Shown: piece after piece, positions 26,601 through 33,555 of the stretch
How positions within the stretch are numbered: the first letter of the stretch is position 1
Layout of the letters: the number at the start of each line of letters is the position of its first letter
Source: Pteria penguin
Lineage: Eukaryota; Mollusca; Bivalvia; Pterioida; Pteriidae
Direction of reading: 5' to 3'
DNA: 64,000 nt
Assembly (NCBI GenBank): GCA_035048485.1
Contig: CM068583.1
Location: forward strand, 42,763,542 to 42,827,541
Notes under the pieces: model-generated
Databases searched by the model: none
Told to the model about the DNA's origin: nothing
The model's input: the letters and a program-made list of their open reading frames with translations, nothing else
Made by a program: the position numbers and the translations under genes

Positions 26601-29600
26601 TCTATACATAGGAAATTATGTAAAACTTTTTGTCCAAGGTACTATTCTAAAGTATTGTACAAGAAAAGAAAAAGTCCAAAAGATAGTGTAATTAAAGATT
26701 ACCACACTCACCTTGATACAGTATTTGTCAAACAAAAACAAGATATAGTTAGAAGTTCTATAAAACATTGTTATCTTGAACTAAGTCACTCAAGCATAAG
26801 ATCAAGGTCAGATTATCCTCTGATGTATGCGCTTAAGTCAGTATTCTAAAGATGAAACCATGTTGCAAGTTTGGTAACTGTTAGCACCTAAACTTTCACC
26901 AATACTAAATTACCCCAAACTACTTAACCCAAGTCACTCAAGCAGAAAATGTGGATCAGATGCATCATAAGATGCATGTGTTTAAGTCAGTATTTCAAGA
27001 TGAACCTATGGTGTAAGTTTGGTAACTGTAGCACCTCTCCTTTCTTCAATATTGAATTACCTCACACTACTTAAGCAAGTCACTCAAGCAGAAAATGTAG
27101 GTCAGATGCATCAACTAATGCAAGGGATATCGAAGTTTAAATATATGCAGTGATAGATTGATTGATTGATTGATTTTTGTTTTACGTCGCACCACGAATA
27201 TTTCACGTATATGGTGACAGCATCTGCCTGATGCGGGGCATACAACTTTTGACCTTTGCAACGGACCCACCCGAAGCAGTGAGGGATCTTTAACGTGCCA
27301 TGCATACCACAACACAGGGCCTTGGTTTTAACTGTCTCATCAAAAGACATGACACCGGCATGACCAGAGCGGGACTCGAACCCCCACCTCTCGATCAGGA
27401 GTCCGATGCGATACCACTAGGCCATGCCGGCTTCAGTGATAGATTCAAGATTTTAAGGATAAGGAAGGGGACTTAAAAGAGCTAAATGCAAGCAAGAGGC
27501 CTAAGTGGACCTATATTGCTCACCTGAATACAATTTGCTTTTTCAACTGACAGCTTGAAAATTTGCAGATAAATATACATATTGATATTCCCTGATGTTT
27601 ATTGTGTTGTGACTACATTTTGTACTGAAAATTGTCAGAGTGTAAAATTTGAATCATCATCAACAAGACAGCAAAAATATGTACTTGGTGATGATATGTC
27701 TTGTAACCAGTAATAGTTTTGTGCAGTGCCCAACTCAGAAGAAGCAGCTAAAACTCTACCAGTAGTCCAGTAACAGTTCCCAGACAAATTCTGAGGTTTT
27801 TGGCAAACAATTTTTGTTACAGTGGACCAAAATGTATGATGTTTGGTATAGTATACACTGCACAGTCGACCCTTTATGCATATATATGAAATATATAACT
27901 TATGACCAAAATCATGCATTTACTTAATATGAGAGGGCACTTTTACAACTAGCACTTTCTGCCATTTTTTCCGACTTTTCTCCCAGACACTCTGGTCTAC
28001 TGACATTATTAGACACTTTGGTCTACTGACATTATTAGTGGATAAAAAGTCAATAATCAATCTCTTATAATAAAAATATTTATAATGAAAATATGGAATA
28101 ATTCTGACTTAACAATGTATTTAAGGCCATTTGATCAAGACCATGGATTATCTGAAAGTAATGTAGAATGCACTTTTTTATAAAAAGTCCAGAGACATAA
28201 AGGTAAAAGTTTTACCATAATAAGTCATTTATCCATTAAAAATCATTTTCTATGTAACAAGTTTTGTGATTATTACTTGTCCATCATGCTGAGTATATAT
28301 CATATTTGCCCTAAAAAGTACTGAAAACACCATTGCATCATTAAAAAATGCCTAAATATGGGTAAGGAAATTCAAGTACATCTATATCTCAAGTTTCATT
28401 AATATTCATCAAAATTTGACTAACTAGAATAGAACAGAGCTAGAGTAAATTTGCTATGAGCTAGATCCTTTACCCAACATAATCAATGGCTCCTGACCAG
28501 TGAAAATAAAATAATGTTGGACTAACGAACATGTCCAGTAAACAAGTCCCATAAATAACCTTAAATTTCCTGACCGACTTTCCAGTGAAGATGAACAAAA
28601 ACTAAAAGTGAAACAAAAAGTTTAGAGGCCTTTTCATTTATATGGGAAAAAGATGTTGACAATGATGATTATTGTATTAATTTTGTTGAAGAGAAGATGA
28701 CTGGAGATATGTGTTTTTACCATAACCCCGCAATGAAAATCAAAGTGAGCAGTTGTATGAGTTTTGTAACATGCATCTTTCTAAAATATACATTTTGTTT
28801 TCAGTCTGGTAAAAGTTGCTTTGGTCCAGTGAATTGTCCTAGTTTAACAGACTGAATGTCTTGTAAAATGTTTTATAATTTCATATTCACTGCTTTGACT
28901 GTGCAGTGATATACAATACAGATAGATAAAAGTAAATATTTTTATGAAAAATACTTTTTGAGGAAATTAATTTTAATCAGCAAATGTTTCAATGATATAT
29001 TGGTGAATTAAATACAAATAAATTTATTAATGGCAGTCAATGTAAACAACAGCAACATGGTCACCTGTCAATGAATCCAGCCATATGAAATTTTAAAAAG
29101 GCCTGAAGTAAGTAAAATCTTAATGAATATTAATGAAACTTGAGATATAAATGTATTTAGACCTCCTTCACTCACATGTTGGTGTTTTTGGCAATACACC
29201 GATTCATTTTTCAGCATAGAAAGTGATGTTTGGCAAACTTTTGATTGTTATACTTATGACGGCATAGTCAAATGTCCGACTTTTCCAACCTTGCATCATA
29301 ATCGTATTTTGCACTAAAATGCTTAACATTCATTGAAAGTGGATCGGTGTTTTCCACGGATCCATGTCGTACTATTTAATGAACATTTTCCATCAGATTT
29401 GTACTGTAGGATTCAAACGTTTTTAAAAAGATCTCTTGCCGAATATTTCTCGTTTATTTTATTTACTTTATACATATAATGATAAAATTGAAAGTAATAC
29501 CTCTGACACCTCCATGGGGTCTTTTCCCATTCTGAAACTCATCTAATACTGGTTTATCAAAGGTCAAATCCAGAAGTCTAAGCTTGGGTTTTCGACAATT

Positions 29601-29627
29601 TCTCGACCGGGTGCCTTTATTCGTCAT
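7751..29627 (-). CDS. Uncharacterised multi-exon protein (~619-636 aa)
   Basis: I assembled this gene from ten coding segments on the minus strand: 29501-29627, 26006-26211, 16943-17133, 16348-16421, 15038-15088, 13996-14035, 12597-12662, 11284-11423, 10183-10341 and 7751-8607. Every junction has GT and AG, and the phases agree from start to stop. The start is the first ATG after an in-frame TAA 15 bases upstream. The front half is basic. A proline-histidine motif recurs (SPHAFLTG, NPHALFMTG, TPHSYLTA), followed by a serine/proline stretch and a long acidic, Glu/Ser/Thr-rich tail of about 270 residues that should be disordered. No signal peptide or membrane segment is visible. I do not recognise the family and assign no function. 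With the 51-nt segment 15038-15088 included and the nearest acceptor used for the next exon, a TAA forms at the junction; skipping it restores an open frame of 619 residues. Confidence 0.7.
8608..10182 (-). other. Intron 9, no further feature seen
   Basis: AT-rich intron sequence with no recognisable mobile-element end or conserved frame. Confidence 0.5.
10183..10341 (-). CDS. Exon 9 of the minus-strand gene
   Basis: The acceptor is CCTTCCCAG|AC and the donor AACCAAA|GTGAGA. It encodes a Ser/Pro/Arg-rich segment including KRPSTAPGKRLLSSPMHGRP. If the donor is not used the frame reads on through a Lys/Arg-rich end to a TAG near 10137, which would give a shorter isoform without the acidic tail. 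Confidence 0.65.
10790..11160. repeat. Three diverged ~125-bp tandem units in intron 8
   Basis: The string TCTGAAATCAAA(A/G)(G/A)TACA with nearby CATGCAAAG recurs at about 10810, 10940 and 11068, each followed by a CTTCT(C/A)AGTTCT or related stretch. This makes three old tandem copies inside the intron. There is no coding capacity. Confidence 0.55.
11284..11423 (-). CDS. Exon 8 of the minus-strand gene
   Basis: The acceptor is TTTTTCAG|A and the donor CCTCCAG|GTTTGT. It encodes AHFLDAKGLSVYGVYMPRTN followed by PHALFMTGHATQ, another copy of the recurring motif. This is the part most likely to be a folded or conserved core. Confidence 0.7.
11424..12596 (-). other. Intron 7, no further feature seen
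   Basis: Non-coding AT-rich sequence; I see no repeat boundaries or RNA genes. Confidence 0.45.
12597..12662 (-). CDS. Exon 7 of the minus-strand gene
   Basis: The acceptor is ACTTTTAG|GG and the donor AATAG|GTAATG. It encodes VLPSSVDGESPHAFLTGARY plus two residues, with a second copy of the PHA-TG motif. Phase 2 in and out. Confidence 0.7.
12663..13995 (-). other. Intron 6, no further feature seen
   Basis: AT-rich intron sequence. The short plus-strand open frames here have no conserved features. Confidence 0.45.
13996..14035 (-). CDS. Exon 6 of the minus-strand gene (short)
   Basis: A 40-nt exon with acceptor AATTACAG|AA and donor AAAGA|GTAAGT, encoding SENQASQAPVNK. An in-frame alternative acceptor 12 bases upstream (AATGAG|CT) would add LIT-like residues and avoid the stop made with exon 5. 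Confidence 0.55.
14470..14665. repeat. Repeat fragment related to 4080-4770
   Basis: It contains AATATGAAAACTCTACCTCA, then GTCAAAGGTCACAGTCAAGG and TCATGAGGTCA, matching the order of motifs in the module at 4440-4640. It lies in intron 5. Confidence 0.5.
15038..15088 (-). CDS. Candidate cassette exon 5 (51 nt)
   Basis: The acceptor CTGTCAG|GT and a strong donor T|GTAAGT bound 51 nt encoding SWDISTDRTEMVHNVKV. The length is a multiple of three and the phase matches both neighbours. Joined to the nearest acceptor of exon 6 it produces a TAA across the junction. It therefore needs either skipping or an upstream exon 6 acceptor near 14047. It could be an alternative or frame-terminating exon. 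Confidence 0.45.
15089..16347 (-). other. Intron 4, no further feature seen
   Basis: Non-coding sequence with no recognised element. Confidence 0.45.
16348..16421 (-). CDS. Exon 4 of the minus-strand gene
   Basis: The acceptor is TTTATACAG|A and the donor AAA A|GTAATG. It encodes LLRARQRCASAPVNSYEVRR and four more residues, is basic, and continues the phase exactly. Confidence 0.65.
16500..16786 (-). mobile_element. tRNA-derived SINE in intron 3
   Basis: On the minus strand the head reads GCCTGTGTAGCTCAGTGTAT followed by AGCGTG, an A-box-like tRNA start, then ATGTGAGGTCACAGATC where the tRNA T-arm would lie. It continues into the body with three 31-bp copies of CCATGACCTTGG-TTTTCTGCCTCA at 16602-16692. 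Functional tRNA structure is lost, so this is a SINE and not a tRNA gene. Confidence 0.5.
16943..17133 (-). CDS. Exon 3 of the minus-strand gene
   Basis: The acceptor is TGTTTTAAAG|GTT and the donor CACTAC|GTAATA. It encodes a Ser/Thr/Arg-rich segment with TPRKRATSYYRSNTPHSYLT, which contains one copy of the gene's recurring (S/T/N)PH motif. The exon ends in phase 2. Confidence 0.7.
17230..17720. repeat. Diverged ~315-bp tandem duplication in intron 2
   Basis: 17230-17420 and 17540-17740 share GTTACAAAGCAGTT/ATTACAATACAGTT, AGCAGTCACC, CCATGGCT, GGTCCCTAAGTTTTATA/GGTTCCCAACTTTTACA, GGTGTAC/GGTGTAT and CATAAAAGC/ATAAAAGC in the same order. Function unknown. Confidence 0.5.
18559..21115. repeat. 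Hairpin-bounded modular repeat, five-module copy
   Basis: It starts CAAGAGGCCCAAGTGGGCCT followed by ATATCGCTCACCTGAG. It ends with GGACGGACGACGGAC and a hairpin whose arms are GCTCACTTGAGCC and GGCTCAGGTGAGC at 21086-21114. The 5' GCTCACCTGAG is the reverse complement of the 3' CTCAGGTGAGC, so the ends are also subterminal inverted repeats. Between them a module marked by GGTGGC(G/A)(C/T)(C/T)A recurs at 19057, 19553, 19901, 20403 and 20907, that is about every 500 bp with one short interval where 18886-19085 has been duplicated at 19732-19930. Poly-C/T tracts occur at the module ends (19687-19720, 20045-20060). No transposase is encoded. Confidence 0.7.
21392..23063. repeat. Hairpin-bounded modular repeat, three-module copy
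   Basis: Same start (ACAAGAGGCCCAAATGGGCC) and same end hairpin (23035-23062) as the copy at 18559, from which it is separated by 276 bp, in the same orientation. The module marker occurs at 21889, 22382 and 22867, so spacing is 493 and 485 bp. It has three modules where its neighbour has five. Non-coding. Confidence 0.7.
23215..23896. repeat. Hairpin-ended repeat with 'ggacagaaggacaga' tail
   Basis: It starts around ACTAGAGCATGTTTGTAAAA and ends with GGACAGAAGGACAGATGGAC followed by GCCCCTGCCACACCTGGTGG GGGC, a short hairpin. Two internal modules contain AGCTGTGACCTTTGACC or similar plus AATAGG(A/G)TTCTT at about 23540 and 23680. The design resembles the elements at 18559 and 47448 but the sequence differs. 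Confidence 0.5.
23897..26005 (-). other. Intron 2, remaining part
   Basis: Mostly AT-rich sequence. 24240-24560 shows diverged tandem copies (ACTGATGCATGACA, GGTTATCAA, AACTT-ATGCAAGTAAACATT), and 25190-25720 resembles a degraded modular repeat ending AATAGATCACTTCAGTCAGG, a decayed form of the hairpin end seen at 21086. No exon is seen. Confidence 0.4.
26006..26211 (-). CDS. Exon 2 of the minus-strand gene
   Basis: A T-rich tract leads to the acceptor TTTGTCAG|GG, and the donor is AGTCGA|GTAAGC. It encodes a 68-residue stretch including GKKAHPMSQYSFNRSSEYQ and ending FYVHGLLSSSR. The exon leaves the frame at phase 0. Confidence 0.7.
26770..27115. repeat. Degenerate ~145-bp tandem repeat in intron 1
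   Basis: AAGTCACTCAAGCA(T/G)A(A)GA recurs at about 26780, 26930 and 27068, each followed by GGTCAGAT(T/G) or GATCAGATG and, in the first two, CTTAAGTCAGTATT or TTTAAGTCAGTATT. Three old copies; non-coding. Confidence 0.5.
27158..27434 (-). mobile_element. tRNA-derived SINE, complete-looking copy
   Basis: On the minus strand it starts GCCGGCATGGCCTAGTGGTA (A-box) and carries GGGGGTTCGAGTCCCGC (B-box), then a conserved body (CATGGCACGTTAAAGATCCC, GACGTAAAACAAAAATC) and ends in an ATCA tandem tail (ATCAATCAATCAATC). This head-body-tail structure is a Pol III SINE; related copies are at 32042, about 37225 and 50555. It lies in intron 1. Confidence 0.8.
27435..29500 (-). other. Intron 1, remaining part
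   Basis: Non-coding. A decayed start of the hairpin-bounded family (AAGAGGCCTAAGTGGACCTA) lies at 27492, and a 27-bp unit (AGACACT-TGGTCTACTGACA) is doubled at 27986-28038. Confidence 0.45.
29501..29627 (-). CDS. Exon 1 (start) of the minus-strand gene
   Basis: This exon encodes MTNKGTRSRNCRKPKLRLLD and 22 more residues and is rich in Lys/Arg. An in-frame TAA lies 15 bases before the ATG, so the start is well bounded. The donor is CAGAG|GTATTA. The exon ends one base into a codon, which the G-G of exon 2 completes as glycine. Confidence 0.7.
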
Positions 29628-30009
29628 GTTAATTACTCCTTATTTATATTGTATAATAATTTTTAATCATTTTCTATTCCGATAATAATAAATCAAGCGT
29701 CATGTTGTGAAATACACGGGATGTGTTTCATGAAAACGTAAGGAACCGTCCCGCCTGAAGTAAGTCGGCCATGTTGTTGATGTCGTCGTCAACGCGAAGG
29801 TGAAGGTCAATTAAATAAAATGATGTGAACAGGTGCGCGAGAATTGAAAAAAAAGGTCGATGATCAAAGTTAACATTACACGAATATAATAATGTGTATG
29901 GGGCAACTCTACGGTTTTTTTTTTTTAAAGTTTTCAATAGAAGTTAATTTTTTTGTTTTTTTTTAAATGGCAGTTGGGATATACCTGATAGCAGTGATGT
30001 ACATAATAA
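29628..30009. promoter_or_regulatory. Upstream region of the minus-strand gene
   Basis: This is where the 5' untranslated region and promoter of the minus-strand gene must lie. I see no TATA box at a convincing distance. GC content is a little higher near 29740-29800. No specific site can be called. Confidence 0.3.
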
Positions 30010-30150
30010 AGAAAAAAGAGGAGTTACCGGCTGAGTTATGTGGCAGAAGTCACAATACATGAATATAAATAATATAATAGAACATTTAACACATTACAAA
30101 AATATTTGATTGTAGTGCAATTACGATACCGACTTATAATAAGAATAAGT
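30010..30150 (-). mobile_element. Penelope-like element 3' tail, truncated
   Basis: On the minus strand it matches the tails at 38459, 50024 and 54381: CGGTATCGTAATTGCACTAC, ATATTTTTGTAATGTGTTA, GACTTCTGCCACATAACTCA and CTCCTCTTTTTTC. It lacks 13 bases (around CATGGAGCTATAC) present in the others and stops at about 30145, so it is a 5'-truncated copy. Confidence 0.65.
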
Positions 30151-30194
30151 GAACAGCAGGCATTTTTACAAAGAATTATAAATGTATTTTCTTT

Positions 30195-30375
30195 TACGTA
30201 TGTACAGAATAAATCCTTAAGTCATTTTCGCTTAAAAATCGTAAATATAAAAATTTCCTAACGGAAAATCCTTAACTTTAAGGATATGTAAAAGTTGTCG
30301 TAACTCTTTATAAGGAATTTCCTTTCGTTTGTGAAAATGACTTGAGGATTTGCATAAAGAATCCGTACGTAAAAC
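30195..30375. repeat. Foldback element (~180 bp)
   Basis: AATCCTTAAGTCATTTTCGC at about 30212 is the near-perfect inverted partner of GTGAAAATGACTTGAGGATT at about 30332, and the outer sequences (TTTACGTATGTAC and GTACGTAAA) also pair. Further AAGGATTTTC-like strings lie inside. It has the look of a palindromic MITE with no clear target duplication. Confidence 0.5.
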
Positions 30376-30429
30376 ACTTACGGAAAACCTTACGACTCTT
30401 TGTAAAAATGCTTGCAGATCCTTATGAAA

Positions 30430-32040
30430 CGTAGATTTCTCTGTTCAAAATTTAAAATTTCAGATTTTCCTCCCAAGAAAATGCCAATATCTTTACACAA
30501 ATTACTGATCTTTTCACCATAACATTTTTTGGGGGTGTTCCCAATTTTTAAAACAAATTGTTTCCGTTGGACCTCGATCTTAAAATTTTAAAGTTCTTTT
30601 AACAACTCAGTAATGTGCGTCAGGTCTTTGTATAAGGTGAAACACTAATGATTTTATATTCGAGCACAATAAATTCTATTCAAATGGAAAGCATTACCGT
30701 CATTGATTACATGCAAGCTTTACTGTAATCATTTTTAACGTCCAGCTAAAAGTAATTATTCATACATGAAAATTCAATTTATGAAAGTGTCATGACATTT
30801 GATCCACCTTATCAAGAAAAATCCAATAAATTTGAAATTAAGAAATGAAGTATAACACTAAAGGCTTTAAAACTTTTAATAAAGTGGCCAAGGTGTGGAA
30901 TACTATTCTGTCCTAGAAGAAATGATGGATTTTCTATGTAGTCAACACAGATTGTTGCGAGAAGAATAAGCGCTTGTATACTGACGTAGGGCTTGGTTGA
31001 ACATTGAGAATTATAAGCTATTTCAGTAAACTTACGACATAAATGATATAGAGCGTATTGTCTATAACTCGGCGGCTTAATTGTTCACGCCCTTACATAA
31101 AAGAGCACAAAGGCCTTTAATGATTTTATATAAAAGATTAGTTGGTAGCTCCAGAAGAGATCGAACTATCTGATTTAACGATTGAAGAGCTGATCTTTAT
31201 GTATTGATGATTAAGATTATGATTTGCGCTAATAACTAAGTCTTCAATCATGTGTGTTGATTTTTAAACAATGGTATATGTATTCTTGTAAACAATGTAT
31301 TACAAATTAACATAGCAGCTAATTGTATAGAAGTTTTTTGAATTAGTTCAACACATGAATGTTTACACCTACCCTCTTTTTTTGTGATGGTTTTGGTTGG
31401 ATTTGGATGGCGTGGGTTCGAACACATAAAACACAGGGTTACTGTATGATAGCTTGTTAAATAATTTTGCCATAGGATAGAATTGCAAAAGATTCGTGGA
31501 TTCAGATGAGTAGAGAGAGTGCACGACGCATTATTCATTATTTAGAAGGCGGTACTCTACGGGGGTCATATATGATAATTAAAATATAGTTTGTGCTTCT
31601 ATATTGATTCAATGGCCTGTGATACAGGGAGGACCAGAAAATTAAAACACTATATACCTAGATATAACAATAACGTCTAAATACGATAACAAGAATATCT
31701 TAACACCATAATTTACTAAAAAATCCTATTAATATTGTTTATTGATCCAAAGTATTAATACTTATAGATATACTTAAATATCATTCAAAAAATATAAATA
31801 CACATCGTTAAGGTCAACATAAATAAGCATATACATATATTGATTTTATACAATAAATAAGTTTATTTACAAAATACTGAGAGATAGTATAAATTGACAA
31901 TGTGTCATTTATGAAAATAAATTTAATGTATTTCTTTAATTTAGAAGCATGTTTCAAAAACTTTCCAAGATTACATAGTTCATAGTATTATTGAAGCTGA
32001 GTAACTGAATTAATGTAAAGACAGAAAATCTTCTATAATG
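30430..32040. other. Intergenic sequence, no gene seen
   Basis: AT-rich; the short open frames, including a 96-codon one on the minus strand at 31248-31538, show no family features. Confidence 0.45.
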
Positions 32041-32041
32041 A

Positions 32042-32601
32042 TATTGATTGATTGATTATTGTTTTACGTCACTCCACGATTATTTCACGTATATGGTGAC
32101 GGCATCTGCCTGATGCATTGCATACAAATTTAGACCTTTGCAATAGACCCACCCAAAGCAGTGAGGGATCTTCTACGTGCCACGCCTACCGTGACACGTG
32201 ACCTCGGTTTTTACTGTCTCCTCTGAAAGACAGAACACCGGTGTGTCCAGGGCGGAAGTCGAACCAGGTGTAACAGTTTCAAAGTTCCCCCGTGCTGAAA
32301 GTTCCCTTTTGATGTTTTGCGCATGCGCGTATCGGTAGGAAACTTTCAGTCTGTGTTATATGCATGGTGAAAGTTTCCTCGTGGTGAAATTTCCTTGGTC
32401 CACGTGAAATATGAAAGAATAAAGATTAATTCTTATAATTGTACTGGATCTGGCTTTTAGGATATAATTGTGATAAATTTGAGGGATTCTAATATTGACG
32501 CATGCGTATGTGCGACAAAGGGAACTTTCAGCATGGGGGAACTTTGAAACCGTTACACCGGGACCTCTCGATCATGAGCAGAGCGCCTTATCCACTATTT
32601 A
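32042..32601 (-). mobile_element. tRNA-derived SINE split by a nested element
   Basis: It matches the SINE at 27158 in the same orientation: ATTGATTGATTGATT, TTACGTCACTCCACG, TTTCACGTATATGGTGACGG, GTGAGGGATCTTCTACGTGC. The head resumes at 32560-32601 (CTCTCGATCATGAGCAG, GCCTTATCCACTAT) after an inserted element at 32267-32559. The insertion separates the B-box region from the A-box region. Confidence 0.75.
32267..32559. mobile_element. Inverted-repeat element (293 bp) inside the SINE
   Basis: The left end GGTGTAACAGTTTCAAAGTT plus 20 more bases and the inverted right end GGTGTAACGGTTTCAAAGTT plus 20 more match at about 38 of 40 positions. The inside contains further GGAAACTTTCA/TGAAAGTTTCC pairs (32338-32385), and no coding capacity. 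Its boundaries are confirmed by the interrupted SINE. Confidence 0.75.
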
Positions 32602-32602
32602 A

Positions 32603-32671
<69 letters not shown>

Positions 32672-32712
32672 TATAATAGTAATAATAATAATAATTATTA
32701 TTATTATTATCA

Positions 32713-32776
<64 letters not shown>
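32602..32776. repeat. (AAT)n-(ATT)n inverted microsatellite
   Basis: About 90 bases of AAT repeats are followed after ATAATAATTATTATTATTAT by about 80 bases of ATT repeats. The two halves are self-complementary, so the tract can form a long hairpin. The long Ile frames on both strands are by-products. Confidence 0.9.
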
Positions 32777-32779
<3 letters not shown>

Positions 32780-33513
32780 CACACACGAAATACAACAACA
32801 ACACAACACAAAAATGTCAAGAAACCTCACTGGTGTTTTTGGGACATTTAAGAATAGTCTAGCTAAATAACAGGACGTCCAATTTGAGAGTTAAGATAAG
32901 CATTAAGTGATTACTATTTTTATGTAATTATTCTGATTCGATAAACCCACCCTTAAGAATACTAGTAGTGATGAAATCAAATATATAATCACTTGTTTTT
33001 CTAACATTTAACAAACAATTACTGTTCCACCCCGTTGATCGAATTCCGATAAACCTTCTGTTTTCAGAACGAATGAGTTAATTAAGACATTTCCTTTCAC
33101 AGCGTTCTAAATTAACAGGCATAAAACACCAACAGTATTCAGTTTCTTATTTCTTTATAAACGGAAAAATGAAAAACAACACTAGAGAAGTATGCAAACT
33201 CATGGAGGTAGAAATTCATTCACTTTGTTTCCAAAACCAATTGGCTTTTATCTATTTATGGTTCTTTCCGGGATCTGCTGCTAATGTATGCACTAAGCTC
33301 CGCCTCCTTAAGTCCTATTACACACGGATCTCCGAATCAAGCCACAGCAAATGACAGGTGTCGATATATCATATAGGTAAATTTATGACACCATATTTGA
33401 AAATATTTATACGGGTACTTCAGCTGCTGTCTCTAAACTCGAGTTAGCATCCCACATAATATATTCACTTTATTTATTTTACTGTTAGATGCAGCGCATT
33501 ATGCTTGTATAGA

Positions 33514-33520
33514 TATATAA
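33514..33520 (+). promoter_or_regulatory. Candidate TATA box, GT84-like copy 1
   Basis: TATATAA lies 36 bases before the ATG at 33556. A start of transcription 25-30 bases downstream of it would leave out the earlier, out-of-frame ATG at 33537. The region is AT-rich, so chance is possible. Confidence 0.3.
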
Positions 33521-33555
33521 TATTTGTTGGGAAAATATGTATAGGATCGAGCTGA

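Noticed and set aside
26454..26849. 131-codon plus-strand frame in intron 1
   Set aside because: No family marks, runs into a degenerate tandem repeat and lies antisense in an intron.
27358..27434. tRNA gene on the minus strand
   Set aside because: A- and B-boxes are present, but the cloverleaf does not close properly and the sequence continues into a SINE body and an ATCA tail shared with other copies.
32502..32870. 122-codon poly-isoleucine frame and its antisense partners
   Set aside because: By-product of the AAT/ATT microsatellite.
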